Assembly (NCBI GenBank): GCA_910589075.1
Contig: CAJUSK010000007.1
Location: forward strand, 62,001 to 126,000
Length of the DNA stretch: 64,000 nucleotides
Direction: 5' to 3'
From: an uncultured Lachnospiraceae bacterium
GTDB taxonomy: Bacteria > Bacillota > Clostridia > Lachnospirales > Lachnospiraceae
Made by a program: the position numbers and the translations under genes. The first letter of the stretch is position 1; every line of letters starts with the position of its first letter. Below, one piece after another: positions 8,884 through 16,429 of this stretch. Under the pieces are notes generated by a model. The model was not told the origin of the DNA, ran no database searches, and saw only the letters and a list, made by a program, of their open reading frames with translations.

Positions 8884-8939
8884 AAGAAGCAGGGTTATAT
8901 TGCCAGACTGCAATGGATTGGCAGCTCTGCTTCTTTTTT
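8884..8939 (+). terminator. Intrinsic terminator between two repeat arms
   Basis: AGAAGCAG near 8885 pairs with CTGCTTCT near 8927-8934, and an inner TGCCA/TGGCA stem is nested within. It is followed by TTTTTT. It terminates the pgi operon and sits inside the repeat pair. Confidence 0.8.
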
Positions 8940-8950
8940 ATTCATGATTT

Positions 8951-8995
8951 TTATTCACGACAATAGAAGACTCGCGGAGCGTGGATTCTATTGTT
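8951..8995 (-). repeat. Palindromic repeat arm 1R (inverted)
   Basis: Reverse-orientation copy: TTATTCACG, then ACAATAGAA and TTCTATTGT flanking a CTCGCGGAGCGTGG loop. A partial duplicate TTATTCATGA just before it (8939-8948) suggests local rearrangement. Confidence 0.75.
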
Positions 8996-9089
8996 GTTCT
9001 ATAATTTCTGATGGTCTGTAAAAATAGACAAAAAGCATTCAGAAATTTAGGTAAAATAGTAGAATATGTAAATAGAAAAGAAAACGAAC

Positions 9090-9117
9090 TTGACATCATT
9101 TGTAAATTCGATATAAT
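9090..9117 (+). promoter_or_regulatory. Strong promoter of the KDPG operon
   Basis: Consensus TTGACA (9090-9095) and TATAAT (9112-9117) with a 16-base spacer. It precedes the decayed aldolase gene and probably drives the intact aldolase and kinase genes downstream. Confidence 0.8.
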
Positions 9118-9125
9118 GAAGTTGT

Positions 9126-9162
9126 ATTTCATATTATGAAATTGAGTTTTGTATGGTGAAAC
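9126..9162. promoter_or_regulatory. Tandem 17-base palindromic operator candidates
   Basis: ATTTCATATTATGAAAT (9126-9142) is a perfect odd palindrome. GTTTTGTATGGTGAAAC (9146-9162) is a degenerate second copy exactly 20 bases on, two helical turns. They sit at and just after the expected transcription start, as expected for a repressor. An IclR-type regulator encoded at 13152-13937 is the nearest candidate binder. That link is inference. Confidence 0.5.
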
Positions 9163-9209
9163 AGTGGGATATGAAAAATCCTATGAGAGTATGGTAAACG
9201 TCCGGAAAT

Positions 9210-9612
9210 TTGCCAAATCAAATGAAACGAGAGGCGCAGGTGGCGCTTGCACATTATCAGGAATGGGAAATTTTGTTGGTGCCGGGGATATTGATACGCA
9301 CAGATGTAGGTATTTGTCCGGAATATGGTTATGATATTATAAAGTTGTTTTCGGCAGGTGATATGTCATTGTCTGGATTCGGAGCTTACAGAGATCTTTT
9401 GACAGGATACAGTGTGTGACCGTGGAAGGTGTGAGGCTGGAAAGCGTTGCAGACTTCATCAAGGAAGGATTGCAAGTATAGAGGATAGAAGCTATCTGAT
9501 TTTTCAGGAACTGATGGAACATGAATCCTGAGAGGAAGCGGCGGAATATGTGAGAAAATTTAGTAAGCAGGCAGCAATGTGGAAAAAATATGAAAAGGAG
9601 AAAATAGAATGA
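9210..9612 (+). pseudogene. Decayed KDPG/KHG aldolase-like gene
   Basis: Three reading frames in succession give one recognisable protein. The first (from 9210) gives VPGILIRTDVGICPEYG and DIIKLFSAGDMSLSGFGAY. After a frameshift near 9396 comes FDRIQCVTVEGVRLESVADF, and after another near 9478 comes EDRSYLIFQELMEHES, an internal TGA (9529-9531) and a C-terminal helix. The order VPG / KLFxAGD / VxGGVxLxxVADFIK is that of KDPG aldolases, with the Schiff-base Lys in IKLF. The N-terminal third is missing. The last stop overlaps the ATG of the intact aldolase (ATGA, 9609-9612), a remnant of coupling. It is a paralogue rather than a copy of the downstream gene. Confidence 0.65.
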
Positions 9613-10568
9613 ATGCAGTACTTGAAAAGATCCAAAAATTGGGAATTGTTCCGGTGGTTGTATTGAATGACGTGGAGGATGCGGAGCCGGTGGCGAAAGC
9701 CCTCTGTGCCGGCGGGCTTCCTGTAGCTGAGGTTACTTTCCGTACGGATGCGGCGGAAGAATCCATACGGATTATGAAAAACAAATTTCCGGAAATGCTG
9801 GTGGGGGCAGGTACGGTTCTGACAACTGAGCAGGCAGAGCGTGCAATTCAGGCAGGTGCTGAATTTATTGTCAGTCCCGGTTTTAATCCTACGGTAGTGA
9901 AATACTGTATTGACAAAGGAGTTCCGGTGACGCCCGGATGTAACAATCCTTCCGCTATGGAAGGGGCCATGGAACTGGGGCTGGATGTGGTAAAATTTTT
10001 CCCGGCAGAGGCTTCCGGCGGTCTGAAAGCCATCAAAGCCATGGCGGCGCCATACGTGAATTTGAAATTTATGCCCACCGGGGGAATTCATGAGAAAAAT
10101 ATAGAAGAATATCTGGCATTTCCCAGAATCATTGCCTGTGGCGGAAGCTGGATGGTGAGCAGCGATCTGGTAAAGAATAAAGAATTTGATAAAATCGAAG
10201 CACTGACCAGAGAAGCGGTAATGACTGTGCTGGGATTTGAGTTAAAGCATGTGGGAATCAACTGTGAAGATGAAAAAGAAGCGGATCAGACAGCCGATTT
10301 CTTCTCCAAAGCCTTTGGATTTTCTGCAAAATCGGGTAACAGCTCGGTATTTGCAGGAACTTTTATCGAAGCGTTGAAAACGCCTTATCTGGGGACGAAA
10401 GGGCATATTGCCATAGGAACCAACAATGTGGAAAGAGCAGTGAATTATCTGGAAGTCATGGGTATTTCAGTGGATATGGAAACAGCAAAATATAAAGATG
10501 GCAAAATGACAGTCGTTTATCTGAAAGAAAAAGTATCAGGATTTGCAGTCCATCTTCTGCAGAAATAA
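9609..10568 (+). CDS. eda: KDPG / 4-hydroxy-2-oxoglutarate aldolase with C-terminal VOC domain
   Basis: A 319-residue fusion. Residues 1-205 or so are a class I KDPG/KHG aldolase: GIVPVVVLNDVEDAEPVAKAL, AEVTFRTDAAEESIR, GAGTVLTTEQAERA, VTPGCNNPSAMEGAMELG, then VVKFFPAEASGG with the Schiff-base Lys, and MPTGGI. It would split 2-keto-3-deoxy-6-phosphogluconate into pyruvate and glyceraldehyde-3-phosphate. Residues 212-319 look like a single glyoxalase/VOC module (LKHVGINCEDEKEADQTADF to GFAVHLLQK), role unknown. The start has AAGGAG at 9595-9600. It is in an operon with the sugar kinase 32 bases downstream. Confidence 0.88.
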   Translation: MNAVLEKIQKLGIVPVVVLNDVEDAEPVAKALCAGGLPVAEVTFRTDAAEESIRIMKNKFPEMLVGAGTVLTTEQAERAIQAGAEFIVSPGFNPTVVKYCIDKGVPVTPGCNNPSAMEGAMELGLDVVKFFPAEASGGLKAIKAMAAPYVNLKFMPTGGIHEKNIEEYLAFPRIIACGGSWMVSSDLVKNKEFDKIEALTREAVMTVLGFELKHVGINCEDEKEADQTADFFSKAFGFSAKSGNSSVFAGTFIEALKTPYLGTKGHIAIGTNNVERAVNYLEVMGISVDMETAKYKDGKMTVVYLKEKVSGFAVHLLQK

Positions 10569-10600
10569 GATAGTAAAAACATTCAGGAGGACAAACAATC

Positions 10601-11626
10601 ATGGCAAAAAAAGTAGTCACATTTGGAGAAATCATGCTTCGTCTTGCGCCGGAGGGGTATTACCGGTTTGTGCAGGCTGAAAGTCTGGGGGCGACCTATG
10701 GAGGCGGGGAAGCCAATGTAGCGGTATCACTGGCCAACTATGGATTTGATGCATATTATGTCACAAAATTGCCCGCCCATGAAATTGGACAGGCAGCAGT
10801 GAATTCCCTGAGAAAATTTGGTGTCAATACGGATTATATTACAAGAGGAGGCAGCCGGGTTGGCATTTATTTCCTGGAAAAAGGCGCTTCCCAAAGACCT
10901 TCCAAGGTTATTTATGACAGAGCGGGTTCAGCCATTTCAGAAGCATCCAAAGAGGATTTTCACTGGAAGGAAATTTTTGAAGGTGCTGAGTGGTTTCATT
11001 TTACAGGGATTACCCCTGCATTAAATGATGATGTAGCGGCAATCTGCCTGGAGGCCTGCAAGGCAGCAAAGGAAGCAGGGGTTAAAATTTCCTGTGACTT
11101 AAATTACAGAAAGAAACTGTGGAGTAAGGAAAAAGCAGGACAGGTAATGGGCGAACTCTGCGAATATGTGGATGTATGTATTGCGAATGAAGAGGATGCG
11201 GCGGATGTATTTGGTATTCATGCCACAAACACCGATGTCACCACCGGAAAAGTGAACAAAGAAGGATATAAGGATGTGGCAAAACAGCTTGCGGACAGGT
11301 TTGGTTTTGAGAAGGTGGCCATTACCTTACGGGAATCCCTCTCTGCAAATGACAACAACTGGTCAGCCATGTTATATGATCAGGGAGAGTATTTCTTCAG
11401 TAAGCAATATAAAATGCACATTGTAGACCGTGTAGGCGGTGGCGACAGCTTTGGCGGCGGTCTGATTTGTGCTGCTTTAAACGGGTATGATTCTCAGCAG
11501 ATAATTGAATTTGCGACGGCAGCTTCCTGCCTCAAACATACCATCGAAGGCGATTACAACATGGTTTCCATGGATGAAGTACTGACGTTGGCAGGCGGTG
11601 ATGGTTCGGGCAGAGTACAGAGATAG
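10601..11626 (+). CDS. kdgK: PfkB-family sugar kinase, probable 2-keto-3-deoxygluconate kinase
   Basis: A 341-residue ribokinase-family enzyme. It opens with VVTFGEIMLRLAPEGYYRF and has the GGGEANVAVSLANYGF substrate region and the C-terminal VDRVGGGDSFGGGLICAAL motif with the catalytic Asp and anion hole. The E-x-M-L-R-L start and the position directly after a KDPG aldolase point to phosphorylation of KDG to KDPG, in hexuronate or gluconate catabolism. The substrate is inferred from context. A strong terminator follows at 11659-11710. Confidence 0.85.
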   Translation: MAKKVVTFGEIMLRLAPEGYYRFVQAESLGATYGGGEANVAVSLANYGFDAYYVTKLPAHEIGQAAVNSLRKFGVNTDYITRGGSRVGIYFLEKGASQRPSKVIYDRAGSAISEASKEDFHWKEIFEGAEWFHFTGITPALNDDVAAICLEACKAAKEAGVKISCDLNYRKKLWSKEKAGQVMGELCEYVDVCIANEEDAADVFGIHATNTDVTTGKVNKEGYKDVAKQLADRFGFEKVAITLRESLSANDNNWSAMLYDQGEYFFSKQYKMHIVDRVGGGDSFGGGLICAALNGYDSQQIIEFATAASCLKHTIEGDYNMVSMDEVLTLAGGDGSGRVQR

Positions 11627-11658
11627 GAAATTTGAAGCAGATGATATAAAAAAAGGAT

Positions 11659-11710
11659 CCTCACAGGGTACGGTCTGGTATGTCCAGGTTTCCCCTGTGG
11701 GGTTTTTTTT
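11659..11710 (+). terminator. Terminator of the KDPG operon
   Basis: CCTCACAGGG (11659-11668) pairs with CCCTGTGGGG (11693-11702), followed by eight T residues. Confidence 0.9.
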
Positions 11711-11729
11711 GTGTTTGGAGGGGGGTAAA

Positions 11730-11758
11730 TTGAGATTGGTATACAGATATGTTATGAT
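11730..11758 (+). promoter_or_regulatory. Promoter of the lipoprotein gene
   Basis: TTGAGA (11730-11735), a 17-base spacer and TATGAT (11753-11758), 24 bases before the ATG. Confidence 0.7.
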
Positions 11759-11782
11759 AGAAAACAGAGGGGGTAGAAAAAG

Positions 11783-13021
11783 ATGAAGATTACAGATCGT
11801 CATGCAAAAAAAAGGTATTCTTTCCTGTTGGCGCTGTTGGCGGCGGGATTACTGACAGCCTGTGGACAGGGCCGCGATGTCCTGGATGTTCCGGAAGAGA
11901 TTCCGGATGCGGCTGAAACAACAGATAAAGGGGATGGCAGGAATGAAGAACATACTGTTTCCGGCCAGGAAGAGGAGAAGGCAGAGCGTGAAGCTGAAAA
12001 CGGAGATGAAGCTGAAAGCAGAGTTGAAGCGGATGAACTCAGGGAGAAATTTGGTGTACATTGTATTCCTGAGCAGACCTTTGAAGTGGAATTGAGCGAA
12101 TATAACGGAACAGTCTGGTTTGTTCCCTATGCGCCTTCTGAAGAAGGAGATTTTCACATACAGTTATTGCAGGAGGACAAGGTGCTTACGGAGATAGAGG
12201 CGTATGTGCCTCAGAAGCTGGCCGGAGAGGCATTCGAAAGTTTGGATGCTGTGTCTTTTTATGATGTCAATTATGATGGCAATACGGATATTGTGTTGAT
12301 TGAAACTTATGGAAATACAAGGTTTGCGGCAGTTTATTATGGGTTTGCGCCGGAGAAGGATTATCAGGGATTTTTTTACCTGCAAGAACAGTTGTCAGAG
12401 GGGTTAACGGAGCAAGTGGAGGAATTGTCCGTTTCCGGAATCCGTGAGTATCTCTCAGGCGGGAAAAAGAACGGCGAATTTTCCGGGTATCAGGAAGCTT
12501 ACGAAACAGTGGGTAAGATGTGTGACCTGGAAAGCAAGGGGGAAGCAGAGTATGGGTTGCTCTATTTTGATGAAGATGATGTACCGGAACTGGCGGCGGG
12601 CATCACCGGGTATCAGGTAAGTCTGTATTCCTTCAGAGATGGATATATATACAATCTGATGGATCATTGGTCATACGGTGCCATGGGGAATGCAGGATAT
12701 GAATATTGTCCGCGTCAGAACAGTCTGAGAAATTATAACACAGATTATGCAGGGGCTGTTTGCTATACGGCTTATATGACGATGAACAGCAGTTTTTCTA
12801 TGGAAACGGTTGCAGTGGTTGAAACGTATAATTTTGATGATGTAAACGGAAATGGGATACCGGATGAGGATGAAATGGAATCTTTGGGAAAGTATGGCGT
12901 AAGTTATATAGATGGCAGGGAGGTCACAGATGAAGAATGTGCTGCTCTTAACAAAGGGGAATACGAATGGATTGAAGGAACGTTGAGTCTGAAGGAACTG
13001 CTGGCAGAGCTAAAACGATAA
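11783..13021 (+). CDS. Lipoprotein of unknown function with Asp-rich calcium-like loops
   Basis: A 412-residue predicted surface lipoprotein. A basic start and hydrophobic stretch lead to the lipobox LLTAC (Cys at about residue 27). An acidic linker of about 55 residues follows. The folded part has VNYDGNTDIVLIETYG, like an FG-GAP or EF-hand-type Asp-rich loop, and a second such loop FDDVNGNGIPDEDEMES near the C terminus; both could bind Ca2+. I do not recognise the family. It has its own promoter and is flanked by terminators, so it is monocistronic. Confidence 0.7.
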   Translation: MKITDRHAKKRYSFLLALLAAGLLTACGQGRDVLDVPEEIPDAAETTDKGDGRNEEHTVSGQEEEKAEREAENGDEAESRVEADELREKFGVHCIPEQTFEVELSEYNGTVWFVPYAPSEEGDFHIQLLQEDKVLTEIEAYVPQKLAGEAFESLDAVSFYDVNYDGNTDIVLIETYGNTRFAAVYYGFAPEKDYQGFFYLQEQLSEGLTEQVEELSVSGIREYLSGGKKNGEFSGYQEAYETVGKMCDLESKGEAEYGLLYFDEDDVPELAAGITGYQVSLYSFRDGYIYNLMDHWSYGAMGNAGYEYCPRQNSLRNYNTDYAGAVCYTAYMTMNSSFSMETVAVVETYNFDDVNGNGIPDEDEMESLGKYGVSYIDGREVTDEECAALNKGEYEWIEGTLSLKELLAELKR

Positions 13022-13050
13022 AAAGCTATTAAACAATAATATGTCTCACC

Positions 13051-13102
13051 CATATGATAAACCCATGTCAGTTTTCAAAACCGGCATGGGTTTTAACATA
13101 TG
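13051..13102. terminator. Bidirectional terminator between convergent genes
   Basis: AAACCCATGTC (13059-13069) is mirrored by GGCATGGGTTT (13083-13093), with outer CATATG half-sites at 13051 and 13097. A-rich and T-rich flanks on both strands suit both the lipoprotein gene and the convergent IclR gene. Confidence 0.8.
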
Positions 13103-13110
13103 ATCACTAA

Positions 13111-13154
13111 ACAATAAAAAGTACGCTTTGTGAACTTTTTATTGTCATGAATCA
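13111..13154 (+). repeat. Palindromic repeat arm 2 (forward)
   Basis: ACAATAAAAAG (13111-13121) pairs fully with CTTTTTATTGT (13135-13145) and is followed by CATGAATCA. Against the other arms the seventh stem pair is A-T rather than G-C, a compensatory change. Its edge reaches the stop codon of the IclR gene (13152-13154). Confidence 0.8.
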
Positions 13155-13937
13155 GGTTGCCGGATGATATCCCAGTTCCCCGGATAATTTGCCTGCCACG
13201 TCCAGAAGCAGGGCGGCCAGTTCGGGAATCCGTTCATCCGGCATGCGGAAGATGGGGGCTGAAATGCTGATCGCATATTCAGCGCATCCGGTATAGTCAT
13301 TAATGGCTGTGGCAATACAGCGTACCCCCAGCTCATTTTCTTCGTTGTCCAGAGAATATCCACAAATCCGTACCTGTGACAGTTCTATCATAAGCTGTTG
13401 TGTATCCAGGATGGTATGTTCGGTTTTTGGCGTTATCCGCTCTTTTTCCAGAATGCTATGGATTTCCTCTTCCGACATGTGGGACATGATGGCTTTACCC
13501 ACACCGGTACAGTGTAACGGGCTGATCATTCCCACAAAGGAGGCCATTTTGATAGATCGTCCTGTGTTAGCTGGTTCCAGTTTCTGTATGTAACAGATAC
13601 TGTTGTCAACGCGTTTCACAAGATGGACCGTTTCGTCTGTCTGTTCCATCAGGCATTTGAGATATGGCTGCGAGATGGATAATATATCTACCTGCTTGAG
13701 TACCTTGCCGGATACATTTACGATTTTCAGGGTCATATGATACTTGAGAGAAGCCTCATCCTGTTTGACATATCCCATATAAATCAGGGAATTTAAAAGC
13801 CGGTGTACGGTGCTTTTATTGATATTCAGGTGATGGCTGATTTCCAAAAGACCGCAGGGGCCTTCTTCGGCCAGCATTTCCATAATCTGGAATATCTTTC
13901 CTGCGGATTGGACAGGGTTATGTTTTTCTGTGTCCAT
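13152..13937 (-). CDS. IclR-family transcriptional regulator
   Basis: A 261-residue regulator. The N-terminal winged helix (GLLEISHHLNINKSTVHRLLNSLIYMGYV, about residues 30-58) binds DNA. The C-terminal IclR effector domain shows TGVGKAIMSHM and the GVRCIATAINDYTGCAEYAISISAP block near residue 215. Members often sense small organic acids such as KDG, glyoxylate or pyruvate. The KDPG operon 2.3 kb away, with palindromic sites at its promoter, makes it a candidate target. That assignment is inference. Confidence 0.88.
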   Translation of the reverse strand: MDTEKHNPVQSAGKIFQIMEMLAEEGPCGLLEISHHLNINKSTVHRLLNSLIYMGYVKQDEASLKYHMTLKIVNVSGKVLKQVDILSISQPYLKCLMEQTDETVHLVKRVDNSICYIQKLEPANTGRSIKMASFVGMISPLHCTGVGKAIMSHMSEEEIHSILEKERITPKTEHTILDTQQLMIELSQVRICGYSLDNEENELGVRCIATAINDYTGCAEYAISISAPIFRMPDERIPELAALLLDVAGKLSGELGYHPAT

Positions 13938-13965
13938 ATGGAATTCCTTTACGGTTGTTCAATGT

Positions 13966-14670
13966 TTATGCAAGATGTTGTATCATATGTTCCACCAGTC
14001 TGGCGGAATGTTCTGCTGCGGCTTTTTCGAAAGCTGGATAATCCATATGGGCGCTGTCATCCGCTTTGTCGGAAATGGCACGGATAATAACAAAGGGAAT
14101 ATGATTCAGCCAGGATGCATGAGCGATGGCGGCCCCTTCCATCTCCGTGCAGTAACTGCCGGGGAAATTGTTCAGAATTGTCTCTTTGACCTGGGGATTG
14201 GATACGAACTGATCCCCGCTGACAATCCTGCCTTCGAATACTTTGATTTCCGGGTTTACGGTTTCACAGGAGGATTTGGCCTGGGCGATCATCTCTGCAT
14301 CTGCCGTAAAGGTAAGTGTACCAAGCTGAGGTACTTCACCCAGAGGGTAACCAAAACCTGTGGCATCCACATCATGATACAGGGTGTCTGTGGAAACCAC
14401 AATATCCCCAATATCTATGGATGCGTTAAGGGAGCCGGCCACACCCGTGTTGATCACATGGGTTACATGAAACAGGTCGGTCAGAATCTGTACACACATA
14501 CCCGCGTTCACTTTTCCGATACCGCTTCTTACAATAACCACCGGTATATTGTTGAGGGTACCTTCCAGAAAGGTCATGGAAGCCTTTTCCAGCGTATTTT
14601 CAATCTGCATATGGCTTTTCAGTGTTTCCACTTCAATTTCCATGGCGCCTATGATTCCGATTTTCTGCAT
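13966..14670 (-). CDS. mtnN: 5'-methylthioadenosine/S-adenosylhomocysteine nucleosidase
   Basis: A 234-residue MTAN/Pfs enzyme of normal length. It removes adenine from S-adenosylhomocysteine and methylthioadenosine, giving S-ribosylhomocysteine for LuxS. Catalytic residues are visible: Glu in GAMEIEVE near the N terminus, Glu in CTEMEGAAIAHAS and Asp in VIIRAISDKAD. The substrate pocket motif is VNTGVAGSLN. It lies 17 bases after luxS on the same strand. The pair forms the complete SAH detoxification route that releases DPD, the precursor of autoinducer-2. Confidence 0.95.
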   Translation of the reverse strand: MQKIGIIGAMEIEVETLKSHMQIENTLEKASMTFLEGTLNNIPVVIVRSGIGKVNAGMCVQILTDLFHVTHVINTGVAGSLNASIDIGDIVVSTDTLYHDVDATGFGYPLGEVPQLGTLTFTADAEMIAQAKSSCETVNPEIKVFEGRIVSGDQFVSNPQVKETILNNFPGSYCTEMEGAAIAHASWLNHIPFVIIRAISDKADDSAHMDYPAFEKAAAEHSARLVEHMIQHLA

Positions 14671-14687
14671 GGTATTTTGGTCCTTTC

Positions 14688-15176
14688 TTATTCGTCTTTT
14701 TCAGGATAAACCAGGTGTGCTTCGTCAATGTGGTACAGTGTGTTTTCCAGATAGCGGTTTGCCACATATTTTGCCATATCCACATTATGATCCAGATAAT
14801 TGCCACAGTCCATAGGAGCGGCGCCCGGAAGCTCGCCTTCGAAGTCGCGGACGAATTCAAACATACCAGTGATAAAGGATACAATATCTTTGGAGTCCAG
14901 ATCGCCTGCCATTAAAAGATAGCAGCCTGTCCGACAGCCCATAGGCCCGAAATACACGATTTTGTCTTTCCAGGTGGCGTCATTTCTGGCATAAGTGGCA
15001 CATAAATGTTCCAATGTATGCATTTCTGCCGTATTCATGCAGGGCTCGTCATTGGGGGAAGTCATACGAAGGTCAAAAGTGGTAATGGTGGCATTCCCGT
15101 AAGTATCTTTTCTGGATACATAAATACCGGGTTGCAATTTAACGTGGTCGATGGTGAAGCTGGCTATTTTTTCCAT
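14688..15176 (-). CDS. luxS: S-ribosylhomocysteine lyase
   Basis: A 162-residue LuxS. It cleaves S-ribosylhomocysteine to homocysteine and DPD, which cyclises to autoinducer-2. The metal site is visible as HTLEHLCATYARN (HxxEH) and the later Cys in MDCGNYLDHN. The catalytic Cys is in GPMGCRTGCY. The start has CAGGAG seven bases upstream. It is co-directional with mtnN. It is relevant to the lsr genes at 41-50 kb, which encode import and breakdown of the same molecule. Confidence 0.96.
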   Translation of the reverse strand: MEKIASFTIDHVKLQPGIYVSRKDTYGNATITTFDLRMTSPNDEPCMNTAEMHTLEHLCATYARNDATWKDKIVYFGPMGCRTGCYLLMAGDLDSKDIVSFITGMFEFVRDFEGELPGAAPMDCGNYLDHNVDMAKYVANRYLENTLYHIDEAHLVYPEKDE

Positions 15177-15235
15177 TTTAATTTCTCCTGTTTTTTATAT
15201 TTTTCCCGCAGATGGGCGGGGGTTTTGCAATATGG

Positions 15236-15688
15236 TTATGGCCTGCGATATCGTGAGCGGTTAAAGCCCAGAATGACGATAAAAAGGGGTTGCAATACAA
15301 TCAGTCCCAGGGCAAATCCCAGGCCGTGGCCGAAGGCTTTGGCCAGTTTATATTCTTTTACAGAGGAAAGGATGCATCCCACAAACAGCAGGCAGGCGGC
15401 TGCCAGTGTCAGGTATCTCTCTCCAACGCTCAAAAGAAAAGAGCCGGTCAGTGTACATACATAATACACAGGGCAGATTCCCGCGTTCCAGGAAATGCCG
15501 AAGTCAATCCATGTGCTGTAAACCGGTATCAGAGATTTCCACCCCTCCACACCGGCTTTTGTGTAGACTTTCCATTTGCCCACTGCGGAGAGAAGGGTCA
15601 GACAGTTGACTCCGATTATAATGATATAAATGAATACCAGAACTGTAGTCCCGGCAGTATTTGACAGATAAGCAAAAGTGTCCGGCAT
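15236..15688 (-). CDS. DUF5684-like small membrane protein
   Basis: A 150-residue protein with four hydrophobic segments. The conserved motif KWKVYTKAGVEGWKSLIPVYSTW, quoted here in part only for its G-x-x-x-W-x-x-x-I-P-x-Y core, is typical of DUF5684 proteins, sometimes linked to signal peptidase operons. Function unknown. I chose the ATG at 15688 (MPDTFAYL) for its AAGGGGA site; the frame extends ten codons further without one. It lies upstream of luxS on the same strand. Confidence 0.65.
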   Translation of the reverse strand: MPDTFAYLSNTAGTTVLVFIYIIIIGVNCLTLLSAVGKWKVYTKAGVEGWKSLIPVYSTWIDFGISWNAGICPVYYVCTLTGSFLLSVGERYLTLAAACLLFVGCILSSVKEYKLAKAFGHGLGFALGLIVLQPLFIVILGFNRSRYRRP

Positions 15689-15739
15689 ATGATTTCCCCT
15701 TATGAGACAATCATACAAAAAGTAAGAGGAAAAGTCAAA

Positions 15740-16429
15740 TTACACCTTAAACCGATACCCTACACCCCAAATGGTTTCAATGTACTGGGGTTTAGCAGTG
15801 TCAAATTCAATTTTTTCCCGGATTTTCTTGATGTGTACGGTCACTGTGGCAATATCGCCGATGGAGTCCATATCCCAGATTTTACGGAACAGCTCTTCTT
15901 TTGTAAATACATGGTTGGGATTTTCAGCCAGGAAGGTAAGGAGATCAAATTCTTTGGTTGTGAAATTTTTTTCCTCTCCGTTTATCATAACACGTCTGGC
16001 CGTTTTATCAATGCGTATACCGCGGATTTCCACAATATCATTGGTCTGGGCCTGGGAACCAACCAGACGGTTGTATCGCGCCATATGGGCTTTTACCCTG
16101 GCCACCAGTTCGCTGGGGCTGAAAGGCTTGGTAATATAGTCGTCGGCGCCCAGCCCCAGGCCTCTGATTTTGTCAATGTCTTCTTTTTTGGCGGAAACCA
16201 TCAACACGGGTATATTTTTTGCCTCACGGATTTTTCTGCATACTTCAAAGCCGTCAATGCCCGGGAGCATCAGATCCAGAATAATCAGGTCGAAGTCTTC
16301 TGCAAGCGCTCTGGCAAGTCCGGTATCCCCCGCATTTTCGATATCCACTTCAAATTCGCTCAGTTCCAGATAGTCCTTTTCCAGGTCGGCAATCGCTTCT
16401 TCATCTTCAATGATTAATATTCTGCTCAT
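15740..16429 (-). CDS. OmpR/PhoB-family response regulator
   Basis: A 229-residue two-domain regulator. The receiver domain has the acidic pair in IEDEEAIADLE, the phospho-acceptor Asp in DLIILDLMLPG and Lys in ITKPFSPSELVARV. The C-terminal winged helix (about 130-229) ends in TVTVHIKKIREKIE and IETIWGVGYRFKV. The start overlaps the kinase stop by 23 bases, so the two are co-translated. The signal sensed is unknown. Confidence 0.93.
   Translation of the reverse strand: MSRILIIEDEEAIADLEKDYLELSEFEVDIENAGDTGLARALAEDFDLIILDLMLPGIDGFEVCRKIREAKNIPVLMVSAKKEDIDKIRGLGLGADDYITKPFSPSELVARVKAHMARYNRLVGSQAQTNDIVEIRGIRIDKTARRVMINGEEKNFTTKEFDLLTFLAENPNHVFTKEELFRKIWDMDSIGDIATVTVHIKKIREKIEFDTAKPQYIETIWGVGYRFKV

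Noticed and set aside
15195..15235. Possible SAM-type riboswitch before luxS
   Set aside because: The gap is only about 60 bases and has one short stem; too small for any known SAM or SAH riboswitch.
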